12,483 nt of DNA from an uncultured Methanobrevibacter sp. (GCF_937881195.1 NZ_CALGFC010000022.1:1-12483), one strand, 5' to 3'. Shown: positions 1 through 6,675, numbered from the stretch's first letter. The notes: generated from the sequence alone by a model not told the origin. Made by a program: numbers and translations.

Positions 1-25
1 AGAAAGCATTACCAGTAAGATCCAT
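1..25 (-). CDS. Start of an unidentified gene running off the left edge
   Basis: An ATG at 25-23 on the minus strand opens a frame reading MDLTGNAF before the window ends. A G-rich stretch (GGGGG) lies 6 nt upstream of the ATG and could act as a ribosome binding site. Eight residues do not identify a family. The motif L-T-G-N-x-F recalls the start of Cas8b/Cst1-type CRISPR proteins (often TGNPF or TGHPF), but this is a guess from memory. The frame could also be fortuitous. Confidence 0.35.
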
Positions 26-537
26 TAAAAACCCCCATAATTTTATTTTTAAGTTTCTTTAGGAATATTCTAAAATCCATAGATAAACAAATTATTTAAA
101 AAATATCAGCAGAATTTATAACCTCGATTACAGAAAGTATAATAACCTTTGAAACTATTTTATACAACTTTAATATCAGTTATAAGAGATTTATATAAGT
201 ATTCAAATGAAATTTTTCCCATATATAAATAAACTTCTTAAAAAAACTACATATATTTATATTTCCCATTGAAAACATCACTTTATATATTATAGTTCTA
301 ATTCCCATATATAATTTAGCTATTTAAATAAATTAACAATATAATCAATATAGATAAATTTTAAATCTTTCTAAAATATTATTATTATGCCATAATATCA
401 AATAGTACCCATAATCAGATAAATATTATAAAATTTAATATAAATATAAATGAAACTAAAAAAATGTTAAAAATTAGTAGAGATTATTTAAAAATATATA
501 TTTTAACCAATAATATAAAAAAAATAATATAAAATAA
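26..537. other. AT-rich intergenic region, no gene seen
   Basis: About 500 bp with no convincing reading frame or RNA gene on either strand. It lies between the start of the leftmost minus-strand gene and the 3' end of the secreted wall protein. It therefore probably contains the promoter of the former and the terminator of the latter. The only recognisable structure is a set of TTCCCAT motifs, listed separately. Confidence 0.5.
216..314. repeat. 13-bp direct repeat TTCCCATATATAA with a partial third copy
   Basis: TTCCCATATATAA occurs exactly at 216-228 and 302-314, and a shorter TTCCCAT copy lies between them at about 263-269. C is rare in the surrounding DNA, so a repeated CCC-containing word stands out. 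The copies lie upstream of the minus-strand start at position 25 and could be regulatory sites. No protein is known to bind them, and chance in AT-rich DNA is possible. Confidence 0.3.
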
Positions 538-2307
538 TTAAACCAAAATCATATCTTCTTCTTTAGGAACTAATTGATTAATATTATTCAAATTTTCAAA
601 TTCGATATTATTAATATCACTTGAATTATTAGTTTCTATAAAATCATAGCTTATTTTATTGATAGAATTATTCTCATCAGAAATAAAAATACTATTATTA
701 GAACTTAAATTAGAACTATTATTAATAACACTTGAATTGGACTCATTAGTATTATTAGAAATATTAGTGTTATTAGTATTGTTATTGGTATTGTTATTAT
801 TATCTGTTTGATTATCTGTTTGATTATTTATATTTGTAGGAGGAGTTGGAATATATTCTGTTTTTGTTAAATATTTATTACTGCCTGCAATATGTTCTTT
901 ACCAGTTACTAAACAAAAGTCTGCATCACATATACTACAAACCCACATTCCCTCCTTACAAGTTGGGCCTTCTTCATAAACCATACATCCTTCTTTTTGA
1001 CAAAATGGACAATAATTTTTAAAGGTTGAATTATGATAGTAATAATCCCCTGCATCACCACAACTACACTTTCCAGTACTGATTAAATATTTATCATTAT
1101 ATTTAACTAATAGGGGACCACAAGAATAATTAGAACTAGTTATAATAATAAATCCATCTCCAGTAGGCCCATAAGTATCGTTTAGATTAGAATTTCCACT
1201 AACAATTAGAGGATGATTAGTAGTATTAATAGTTAAATTATTCGGTAAACTACCGTTTGAATCAGCAAAATCTAATACTTTAGAAAATTCATATACTAAG
1301 AATTGGAATTTTATATTTCCAAGGCGAGAATTAGCATAATTTGGAGCTTGTTTATTTGTATTAATGAAATTTAGAACATTTGTAGCTAAAGTTACAAATT
1401 CTGATTTTTGTAAAACACCAGAAGTGAAATTACCATCAGGATAGCTTGGAGATTTAACTGAAATAGGAGTAATATTTCCATTATTTCCTTTATTAGCATT
1501 TACAATTGCAGATGATAATAAATATAAAAATTCAGACATAGAATACTGTTTATCATTGATTAAAACATAAGAAGGGAGAGAATTATTCTCATCAACATAA
1601 TTCCTGATTTGTTTAGATATTTTCAAAATTTGAACTTTTGATAAAGTTATTTGAGAGTTATTTGTATTATTAGAAGTTCCTACTGTATTTCCTGAAAATT
1701 TAGGAAGGTATTTATTCATTGAATTTGTTTTAGCTATACTTAAAGTTAATGTTTTTGGTAAAGCCCCTTTATTGTCTTTAGACCATGCTAATATTTTACT
1801 ATTTCCATAGATAAATGATTGAAATTGAACTTTTCCTAATTTAGTACTTACATAATTAGGAGCTGTGTTATATTTATTAATATATTTGACCACATTTGAT
1901 GAATATTTATAATATTGGGTTTTTGTAAGTTTTCCCTTGATTGTAGAACCTGTAGGGCTTTTTGGGCTTTTAATACCATACTTTACCACAACATCTTTTT
2001 TTAGCTTTTTGTTTTTATAATAAATTGTGGTTGAAGAAATAGACATATATTCCTCCATTGAATACTTATAATTTCCAATAGTGATATAGTTTGGTAGCTT
2101 CTTATTCTTTTCAATATAAGTTTTAAGATATTTACTAGAAGATAAGACCTGTGATTGGCTTACTTTACTTGGTTTAACTACTTTTTTATCAGTAGAATCT
2201 GCTGCACTAGCCCCATTTGCACATAGACCTATTAAAAAAACTATAAGCAAAGCTACAATTATTATATGATATTTATTTGAAATAATCTTTCTAAAGATGC
2301 CTAAAAT
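538..2307 (-). CDS. Secreted pseudomurein-binding repeat protein with Cys-rich domain
   Basis: Likely a cell-wall-attached surface protein. Numbering here counts from the TTG at 2250 (570 aa). Four related segments at about 34-76, 112-155, 207-250 and 284-327 each carry a helix-like stretch, then a 'LPNY' or 'APNY' core, then an aromatic-rich segment. This is the pattern of pseudomurein-binding (PMBR) repeats, known to anchor proteins to the methanogen wall. Residues 377-446 hold ten cysteines, including CSC (395-397), CPFC (414-417) and CSIC (438-441), suggesting a metal-binding or disulfide domain. Residues 474-530 are Asn/Thr/Ser-rich with many N-x-S/T sites. The only conventional start in frame is TTG at 2250, but this gives a signal peptide without positive charges. 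Extending to an ATT at 2307 adds an FRKIISNKYH n-region before the hydrophobic core and places GAGGT 6 nt upstream. The likely cleavage site follows Ala-Ser-Ala. No enzyme domain is seen. The family call is firm; the start is uncertain. Confidence 0.85.
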   Translation of the reverse strand: MLGIFRKIISNKYHIIIVALLIVFLIGLCANGASAADSTDKKVVKPSKVSQSQVLSSSKYLKTYIEKNKKLPNYITIGNYKYSMEEYMSISSTTIYYKNKKLKKDVVVKYGIKSPKSPTGSTIKGKLTKTQYYKYSSNVVKYINKYNTAPNYVSTKLGKVQFQSFIYGNSKILAWSKDNKGALPKTLTLSIAKTNSMNKYLPKFSGNTVGTSNNTNNSQITLSKVQILKISKQIRNYVDENNSLPSYVLINDKQYSMSEFLYLLSSAIVNANKGNNGNITPISVKSPSYPDGNFTSGVLQKSEFVTLATNVLNFINTNKQAPNYANSRLGNIKFQFLVYEFSKVLDFADSNGSLPNNLTINTTNHPLIVSGNSNLNDTYGPTGDGFIIITSSNYSCGPLLVKYNDKYLISTGKCSCGDAGDYYYHNSTFKNYCPFCQKEGCMVYEEGPTCKEGMWVCSICDADFCLVTGKEHIAGSNKYLTKTEYIPTPPTNINNQTDNQTDNNNNTNNNTNNTNISNNTNESNSSVINNSSNLSSNNSIFISDENNSINKISYDFIETNNSSDINNIEFENLNNINQLVPKEEDMILV

Positions 2308-2313
2308 AGTCCT

Positions 2314-2318
2314 ACCTC
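2314..2318 (-). promoter_or_regulatory. GAGGT ribosome binding site supporting an ATT start
   Basis: GAGGT on the minus strand is followed by 6 nt and then ATT at 2307-2305, in frame with the wall protein and beginning a complete signal peptide. The TTG at 2250 has no such site before it. No ATG, GTG or other TTG lies in frame between the upstream stop (2334-2332) and 2250. This makes initiation at AUU, or a mutated former ATG, the simplest reading. Confidence 0.5.
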
Positions 2319-2479
2319 GATAATTAATATTTTAAATAAATTCCTCAAAGGTTATATATTAACATTAAATTCATAATATTAATAAATTCACAATACACCC
2401 AAAGTATACAATATTAATACTATATTACAAGATAATATATAAATATTACTAAAAAAAATAGAGATAATAATTAATAATA

Positions 2480-2504
2480 ATTATTGATAAAAATAGTCAA
2501 TAAT
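2480..2504 (-). terminator. Possible hairpin terminator of the toxin-antitoxin cluster
   Basis: ATTATTGA (2480-2487) and TCAATAAT (2497-2504) form a perfect 8-bp stem with a 9-nt loop, about 50 nt past the stop codon of the short antitoxin. AT-rich sequence ending in a T run (minus strand, about 2450-2460) follows. Archaeal termination mainly needs T tracts, so the stem may be incidental. Confidence 0.25.
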
Positions 2505-2555
2505 AGTTAATTGTAATGAAAAGAATTAAAAAAGTAGTTTAAAAACGATTTATAG

Positions 2556-2834
2556 CTAATAATCCATAGTTCTTATTTCTCTTATTGCCTTAGCTGTATC
2601 AAAAGGTTTATCTGTTTTGATTATTCCAATCATTTTCCGACTTCTTTTAAAATCTGGATTATAGGTGTCTTTATTAATAATTAAATTTTCAATGAGTTTA
2701 TTTTTTCTCATAACTTCAATTCCATTTTCTATTATATTATTTATAGCTTCTTCCTCAGTAATTCCTTCGTTTTTAGCTATTTCACTAATTTTTTTCAAAA
2801 AATGAGGATTTATATCTTTAATTTTAAAAGTCAT
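2556..2834 (-). CDS. Short antitoxin-like protein, paralogue of the upstream antitoxin
   Basis: A 92-aa protein that aligns over nearly its full length with the C-terminal two thirds of the 147-aa antitoxin at 3318-3761, with about 60% identity by hand alignment. Shared blocks include LKKIS, IAKNE, ITEEEAIN, TYNP, TDKPFDT and KAIRE. It keeps the helical segment and the conserved C-terminal tail that in VapB-like antitoxins usually contacts the toxin. It lacks the N-terminal ribbon-helix-helix-like segment of the longer copy. The ATG at 2834 is preferred because it lines up with the paralogue; a TTG three codons upstream (2843) is an alternative. Neither has a strong ribosome binding site. It lies 76 nt downstream of the PIN toxin on the same strand, probably in one transcript. 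The role is inferred: a second antitoxin or a leftover of a duplication. Confidence 0.7.
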   Translation of the reverse strand: MTFKIKDINPHFLKKISEIAKNEGITEEEAINNIIENGIEVMRKNKLIENLIINKDTYNPDFKRSRKMIGIIKTDKPFDTAKAIREIRTMDY

Positions 2835-2910
2835 ATTATCCAAGCCATTTTAAAGATTAGGTAAAAAACAAAAAATAAGCATATTTACCATAAAATATGA
2901 AAATATATAT

Positions 2911-3315
2911 TCAACAAACTTTAGTAATACCTTTGATATTATCAAAATGACTATCAAAAGTAGCTATCTTTTTAATTCCCAATTCTCTCATTAATCCAAT
3001 ATAAACAGCACCAAATAAAGAGATTCTCTCATTATTATGTTTCATTTCTTTAAGAAGTATTTCAAAACCTTTATCATAAAAATCATTATCAATAATGACA
3101 TTATAATTATCATTAAGCTCTTTATAAACTTTTGATATTATATTTTGATCTTTTTTTAATTTAACATTCAAAACAGTTACAACTTCCATTATTACAAGTT
3201 TAGAAATTAATATTTCATTATCATTGAAAGAATTTAGTAATTTATGAGCCCTTTCATGATTCTTACTTGTTTTAACATAGAAATTAATTAAAAAACTAGC
3301 ATCTAAAAAAATCAT
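2911..3315 (-). CDS. vapC: PIN-domain toxin, VapC-like, with an altered active site
   Basis: A 134-aa protein of normal VapC length. PIN-domain toxins are Mg-dependent ribonucleases that cleave RNA such as tRNA or rRNA and are held inactive by a paired antitoxin. Visible landmarks are the N-terminal MIFLDASFLI with Asp5, Glu44 in MEVVTVL, the segment ISLFGAVYIGLM (98-109), and IATFDSHFD with Asp121. In typical VapC proteins the third segment reads S-x-x-D-A, the Asp being a metal ligand. Here that position is Gly102, encoded by GGT at 3012-3010, one base away from GAT. The other acidic residues are intact. The start codon lies 2 nt after the stop of the upstream antitoxin, so the two are translationally coupled, as usual for vapBC. 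The family call is solid. Activity is doubtful because of the Gly. Confidence 0.85.
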   Translation of the reverse strand: MIFLDASFLINFYVKTSKNHERAHKLLNSFNDNEILISKLVIMEVVTVLNVKLKKDQNIISKVYKELNDNYNVIIDNDFYDKGFEILLKEMKHNNERISLFGAVYIGLMRELGIKKIATFDSHFDNIKGITKVC

Positions 3316-3317
3316 GA

Positions 3318-3761
3318 TTAATACTTCCTATTTCTCACTTCTCTTATAGCTTTACTAGTATCAAAAGGTTTATCTGTTTCAATTATTCCTGAAAAACTCA
3401 TTCTTCTTTTATGATTTGGATTATAAGTATTTTTATTAGCTATTAAATATTCAGGAATTTTATTTTTTGATTTAGCTTCTAATCCTTTTTTTAAAACTTC
3501 ATTTATAGCTTCTTCCTCAGTAATCTTCTCGTTTTTAGCTATTTTACTGATTTTTTTTAATAGATTAGGATTGATGTTATCAATTATTATAGTTCCAGTT
3601 TCATCTTTAGCTAAGCTATGAATTTCTTTATTATTTTCCAAACCTTGTTTAATAAATTTTTCAAGTAATTTAGTTTGACTAGTTCCCATCTCAACAGCTT
3701 TCATTTTCAAATCTTTTAATAACTCTATATTTAATGTAAAGCTAGTTTTTTTCTTAGACAT
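3318..3761 (-). CDS. vapB: Antitoxin of the PIN toxin, VapB-like, two-part protein
   Basis: A 147-aa protein directly upstream of the PIN toxin gene, 2 nt apart. Residues about 3-45 (KKTSFTLNIELL followed by two amphipathic helices) look like a ribbon-helix-helix DNA-binding fold. That fold normally binds the operon's own promoter. Residues about 55-95 (INPNLLKKISKIAKNEKITEEEAIN) look like a second helix-turn or RHH-like unit. The basic, proline-containing tail ending TDKPFDTSKAIREVRNRKY is the probable toxin-binding part. The start is the ATG at 3761, because GGTG (3771-3768) sits 6 nt before it; the GTG at 3770 is part of that binding site. The protein is longer than typical 70-90-aa VapB, apparently because it carries an extra N-terminal domain. 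The C-terminal two thirds recur as the gene at 2556-2834. Repression of its own operon is inferred from the family. Confidence 0.75.
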   Translation of the reverse strand: MSKKKTSFTLNIELLKDLKMKAVEMGTSQTKLLEKFIKQGLENNKEIHSLAKDETGTIIIDNINPNLLKKISKIAKNEKITEEEAINEVLKKGLEAKSKNKIPEYLIANKNTYNPNHKRRMSFSGIIETDKPFDTSKAIREVRNRKY

Positions 3762-3871
3762 TTCATACACCTGTTTAATATAATTAATATATATTATGAA
3801 ATTAGCTTTATTTAATTATTTCGGTATTTCCTTAAATAGGTATTTTTTTATTAAAATATAAATTATTATTA

Positions 3872-4045
3872 GTAAATAAAAAATGAAAAATAAAAAATTG
3901 AAAATAAAAAATAAAAAATGAAAAATAAAAAATGAAAAATTAAAAATAAAAATTAAAATTAAAATTAAAATTAAAATAAAAAGTTGAAAATTAAAATTAA
4001 AATAAAAATTAAAAAATAAAATATAAATATAAATATAAATTTTTA
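3872..4045. repeat. A-rich low-complexity tract with short tandem motifs
   Basis: Degenerate tandem motifs change along the tract. GAAAAATAAAAAAT-like 14-mers occupy about 3884-3940, ATTAAA hexamers about 3951-3976, and ATAAAT repeats about 4021-4040. The + strand contains no C at all from 3832 to 4048 and very few G. It fills most of the 363-bp divergent spacer between the antitoxin operon (leftward) and the HIRAN gene (rightward), so both promoters must lie at its edges. Slippage of short repeats is the probable origin. Confidence 0.75.
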
Positions 4046-4133
4046 AATCTAATTAATTATAAATTAAAAGTTAATTAATCAATAAGCTAAAAACAATTTT
4101 AATAAAATAATATTAACAACTCGGAGAATAGCT

Positions 4134-4517
4134 ATGAATAAACTAAGATTTACAGTAGCAGGATATTATTTTTATGATGGAATAACTCCATTTGAAGAAA
4201 ATAAATATTTGAAACTAATCAAAGAACCAGATAATGATTATGATAATGAAGCTATTAGAATAGAAGATTTTTCTGGGAAAAAAGTAGGTTATGTAGCTAA
4301 TTCTACTAACACAGTCATTGAAAAAACAATGAGTGGAGGTAGAATCTATGATAAATTTGATGAGATTAGCTATTGTAAAGTTGAAGAAGTAAATAGCTAT
4401 GGAATTATTTGTGAAGTAGTTGATAAGAAAGAAGTAAGAAAAAGGCCCAAAAACAAAATTATGAAAAAGATTAAAGGGAAATTTTTTAAGAAAAATAAAG
4501 AAAAATTATATATTTAG
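4134..4517 (+). CDS. Stand-alone HIRAN-domain protein
   Basis: A 127-aa protein whose first about 90 residues match the HIRAN pattern: FTVAG at 6-10, LKLIKEPDNDYDNEAIRI (about 26-43) and KKVGYVAN (49-56). HIRAN domains bind DNA ends, notably 3'-OH single-stranded ends in the eukaryotic helicase HLTF. In prokaryotes they occur alone or next to nucleases and helicases. Here no helicase is attached. The tail (about 94-127) is strongly basic, rich in Lys and Arg, and may add nucleic-acid contact. The start ATG has GGAG 7 nt upstream. The gene is followed after 33 nt by the acidic protein at 4551-5291, so the two are probably co-transcribed. A role in DNA damage or defence is inferred from the domain only. 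Confidence 0.8.
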   Translation: MNKLRFTVAGYYFYDGITPFEENKYLKLIKEPDNDYDNEAIRIEDFSGKKVGYVANSTNTVIEKTMSGGRIYDKFDEISYCKVEEVNSYGIICEVVDKKEVRKRPKNKIMKKIKGKFFKKNKEKLYI

Positions 4518-4550
4518 AAAGAATTTGTTGGATATTAAAGATGTGATGGA

Positions 4551-5291
4551 ATGAATAATGAAGAAGAATATGAAACAATAGAAATTAAAATTTCTAATAA
4601 AATAGATGATATCAGTAAAGAAAAAATAAGGGAATATAAAAATTCAGATGAATGGGATGAATTAGAGGATTTATTAAACAAATTACAAAATTCAGAAGAA
4701 GGTGAAACTAAAGATATTTTATTAAAAATAATATCCTATGGAGAAATTGTAAAAGTTAAATATGAAGATAAGATGAATAATCTTAATGAAAACGATATAT
4801 TGTCTCAAGAATTTATATTACTTCCAATATATATGGATATGTTTCCTGAAAGAGCTATTGATCTAATTTCTAAAAGGTATTCTGATGATGAAAATTTAAT
4901 TGAAGAGTCATTGATACAATTAGATGAAATAATGAGAGATAATAAAATAGAGGAATTGATTGAGATATTAAAAAATGCTAGAAAATCTGAAGAGCATGAA
5001 ATAGCTAATGGTGCTATGGGAGAATTATATAGATATGATGAATATGCACTTCCAAAATTAAAATTAGTTGCTGTTGAGCCTGAAACTAGTCAGGATTTAT
5101 TAAATGATTTAGGTGCAATTATAATAACAATAATATTAGGTGAAGAAGAATATTATAATCTTTTTAAAAAAGCTATTGATGAAGATCCTGAAATATGGAA
5201 ACCTGCACAAGAAAGAATAAGAAATATCATAAATAGTATTGATGTATCTCCTTATTTTTTAAGACATCCAGAAGAACTCCAAAATATGTGA
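4551..5291 (+). CDS. Acidic, probably all-helical protein of unknown function
   Basis: A 246-aa protein not recognised as any named family. It is strongly acidic, has no signal peptide or membrane segment, and reads as a series of amphipathic helices. Segments such as ENLIEESLIQLDEIM, KIEELIEILKNA, EIANGAMGELY and YALPKLKLVAVE resemble a HEAT-like helical solenoid, a fold used for protein contacts. No catalytic motif is visible. A GTGATGGA stretch precedes the ATG and serves as a ribosome binding site. The gene follows the basic-tailed HIRAN gene by 33 nt on the same strand. An acidic partner for a basic DNA-binding protein is plausible but inferred. Its stop codon lies 8 bp from the stop of the convergent regulator gene. 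Confidence 0.65.
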   Translation: MNNEEEYETIEIKISNKIDDISKEKIREYKNSDEWDELEDLLNKLQNSEEGETKDILLKIISYGEIVKVKYEDKMNNLNENDILSQEFILLPIYMDMFPERAIDLISKRYSDDENLIEESLIQLDEIMRDNKIEELIEILKNARKSEEHEIANGAMGELYRYDEYALPKLKLVAVEPETSQDLLNDLGAIIITIILGEEEYYNLFKKAIDEDPEIWKPAQERIRNIINSIDVSPYFLRHPEELQNM

Positions 5292-5299
5292 ATATAAAA

Positions 5300-5833
5300 T
5301 TAATATGTTTTCAATTGTGGTTTTTTATAGCTAAATTCTTTAGAGTTTTCTTTAGTCATTAAATACTTAACAAGATTGAAATTTTTAATATAAAACTCTT
5401 TTAATTCACTGTATTCTTTTTTGTTTACTAATATTTCTTCTGAATTTTCAATTGTTTCTTCATGAGCAAGATTTTCATTATCAAAATCTTCATCAAAAAC
5501 ATTATCTAATAAATCAGCTATTTCTTCATCAGAATAATTAATTGAAGTGGGATTTTCTGATTTTGATTCTAATTCTAATTGATTTCTAGCTAAAAATGCA
5601 TTAGCATTTGCAAAATATTTTACAACCTCAGAGTTTGAGTTTAGCTCATAACCATGCTTAGTTTTTTTAAGTAAATCAAATTCTATAAAATTATCTATGA
5701 AATTGTCTAATGTTGGTCTTGAAATTTCTGATGCTATAGCTATTTGGGACTTATTAAAGTATTTATTTGAGGAAGATAATAAAAAATCTAATACTTTTAT
5801 TTGAGGACAATTACCAAAAACTTTTTTTAACAT
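5300..5833 (-). CDS. Winged-helix transcription regulator
   Basis: A 177-aa protein. Residues about 1-66 have the layout of a winged helix-turn-helix seen in many archaeal regulators. It begins VLDFLLSS, continues with FNKSQIAIASEISRPTLDNFI as the helix-turn-helix, and follows with LLKKTKHGYELN as the wing and NSEVVKYFANANAFLA as a further helix. Residues about 90-140 are acidic and may be a flexible linker. The last about 35 residues are basic and aromatic. No ligand-binding domain is recognised. The ATG at 5833 has GGTGGT 5 nt upstream, a strong ribosome binding site. The gene diverges from the small gene at 5992 across a spacer with paired TGTAA/TTACA half-sites, which suggests autoregulation. 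It converges with the gene at 4551 with only 8 bp between stop codons. Confidence 0.75.
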   Translation of the reverse strand: MLKKVFGNCPQIKVLDFLLSSSNKYFNKSQIAIASEISRPTLDNFIDNFIEFDLLKKTKHGYELNSNSEVVKYFANANAFLARNQLELESKSENPTSINYSDEEIADLLDNVFDEDFDNENLAHEETIENSEEILVNKKEYSELKEFYIKNFNLVKYLMTKENSKEFSYKKPQLKTY

Positions 5834-5851
5834 TTATAACCACCATTTTTA

Positions 5852-5907
5852 ATGTAAAAATAAATTACATATTTTATAATAATAAAATTATTTTACAGTT
5901 ATTGTAA
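5852..5907. promoter_or_regulatory. Paired inverted TGTAA/TTACA half-sites, candidate operator
   Basis: ATGTAA (5852-5857) and TTACAT (5865-5870) form an inverted repeat with a 7-nt gap. TTACA (5893-5897) and TGTAA (5903-5907) form a second with a 5-nt gap. The same half-site word therefore occurs four times in 56 bp, 19-74 bp upstream of the winged-helix gene. This is typical for binding of a dimeric regulator, most simply that gene's own product. The words are short and AT-rich, so chance is not excluded. Confidence 0.4.
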
Positions 5908-5991
5908 TATAATTTTACTTTTATGTTATATATAATTATTCATATCTTCATATAGTAATACTTTTTATAGTAAAAATGCATAACTAATAAT

Positions 5992-6288
5992 ATGAAAAAA
6001 GATTCAAATTATAATGAAAAAGTGCAGATAGAAATCCTATTTTTTCTTTATAATGAAGGATGTTTTGGAAAGTATCATTATCCAATTAAAGGGATTCAAC
6101 ATAAAATTATTGTAAATGGTACAAGAGTCCCCTTAAGTGACTTAAAAAAAGCCATGAAAATTTTACTAAAAAAACAATTAATTTTAAGATACAAAAAACT
6201 TAAAAATATTCATTTAAATCCACATAAAAAAGAAGAAATACTATTAAAAATACAAACTAAAATAAGTGATCGATTAAACTTTAAATAA
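5992..6288 (+). CDS. Small basic protein, possibly winged-helix
   Basis: A 98-aa, Lys-rich protein not assigned to a named family. The order of elements, helix (VQIEILFFLYNEG), turn with KGIQHKI, helix (LSDLKKAMKILLKKQLI) and a basic strand pair, resembles a minimal winged-helix DNA-binding domain. There is no membrane segment despite the short hydrophobic helix. No clear ribosome binding site precedes the ATG, so a leaderless transcript is possible; TTATATATAA-like sequence near 5925-5935 could be the TATA box. It is transcribed away from the regulator at 5833 and may share its operator region. Codon use is plausible for a real gene, but a chance frame cannot be fully excluded. Confidence 0.55.
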   Translation: MKKDSNYNEKVQIEILFFLYNEGCFGKYHYPIKGIQHKIIVNGTRVPLSDLKKAMKILLKKQLILRYKKLKNIHLNPHKKEEILLKIQTKISDRLNFK

Positions 6289-6441
6289 TTAATTCTATAA
6301 TTTTTTAATAATTTTTCAATAGTTATTTTATGTGAATTATAACTTTATATCATATATATTTTATTATAATAACTATTATCATCAATATTTGCTTATCTTT
6401 ATTTATATACTATTTATTTTAAGATTTTTAATAATAAAAAT

Positions 6442-6652
6442 TTATAATTTTATTTTATTATTTAAAAAATCAATTACATTAATATGTTTTATTCCACTAA
6501 GAGACATATCAACTTCTTTATCTCTGAATTTACCAATTGTTATATTGTAATCATTTTATTATCATTAAAACCTAATGTAGAAGGCATAGCTCTAAATTTA
6601 AGGTATTCATATATGATCTAATTTTGTTTAAATACAAATCCCTTTTAATCAA
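6442..6652 (-). pseudogene. Remnant of a DUF4143-type AAA ATPase gene, internally deleted
   Basis: On the minus strand a TTG at 6652, preceded by AAGGT, opens LIKRDLYLNKIRSYMN. This closely resembles the usual start of archaeal and bacterial ATPases of the DUF4143 family (IKRDLYL-x-KIRPF). The frame then loses sense. Within about 60 bp another frame begins EYLKFRAMPSTLGFNDNKM, and after a further shift near 6540 comes a segment ending GIKHINVIDFL before a stop at 6444-6442. GI-x-H-x-N-x-x-DFL is the usual end of the same family. The central several hundred codons with the Walker motifs are absent. The simplest reading is a large internal deletion plus frameshifts in a former ATPase gene. The N-terminal match is good, the C-terminal fair, and the middle piece is unassigned. 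The family match is from memory. Confidence 0.5.
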
Positions 6653-6675
6653 ATCAATACCTTAAAAAAGATATT

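Noticed and set aside
216..314. TTCCCAT copies considered as CRISPR repeats
   Set aside because: Only 7-13 nt are shared, with uneven spacing and no repeat of 25-37 nt.
3872..4045. A-rich repeats considered as a CRISPR array
   Set aside because: The units are 6-14 nt, degenerate and without unique spacers. This is low-complexity slippage DNA.
6332..6550. 72-aa plus-strand frame rich in Ile, Phe and Tyr, resembling a membrane peptide
   Set aside because: It is AT-rich DNA read by chance; there is no ribosome binding site. The opposite strand holds recognisable pieces of an ATPase gene over the same bases.
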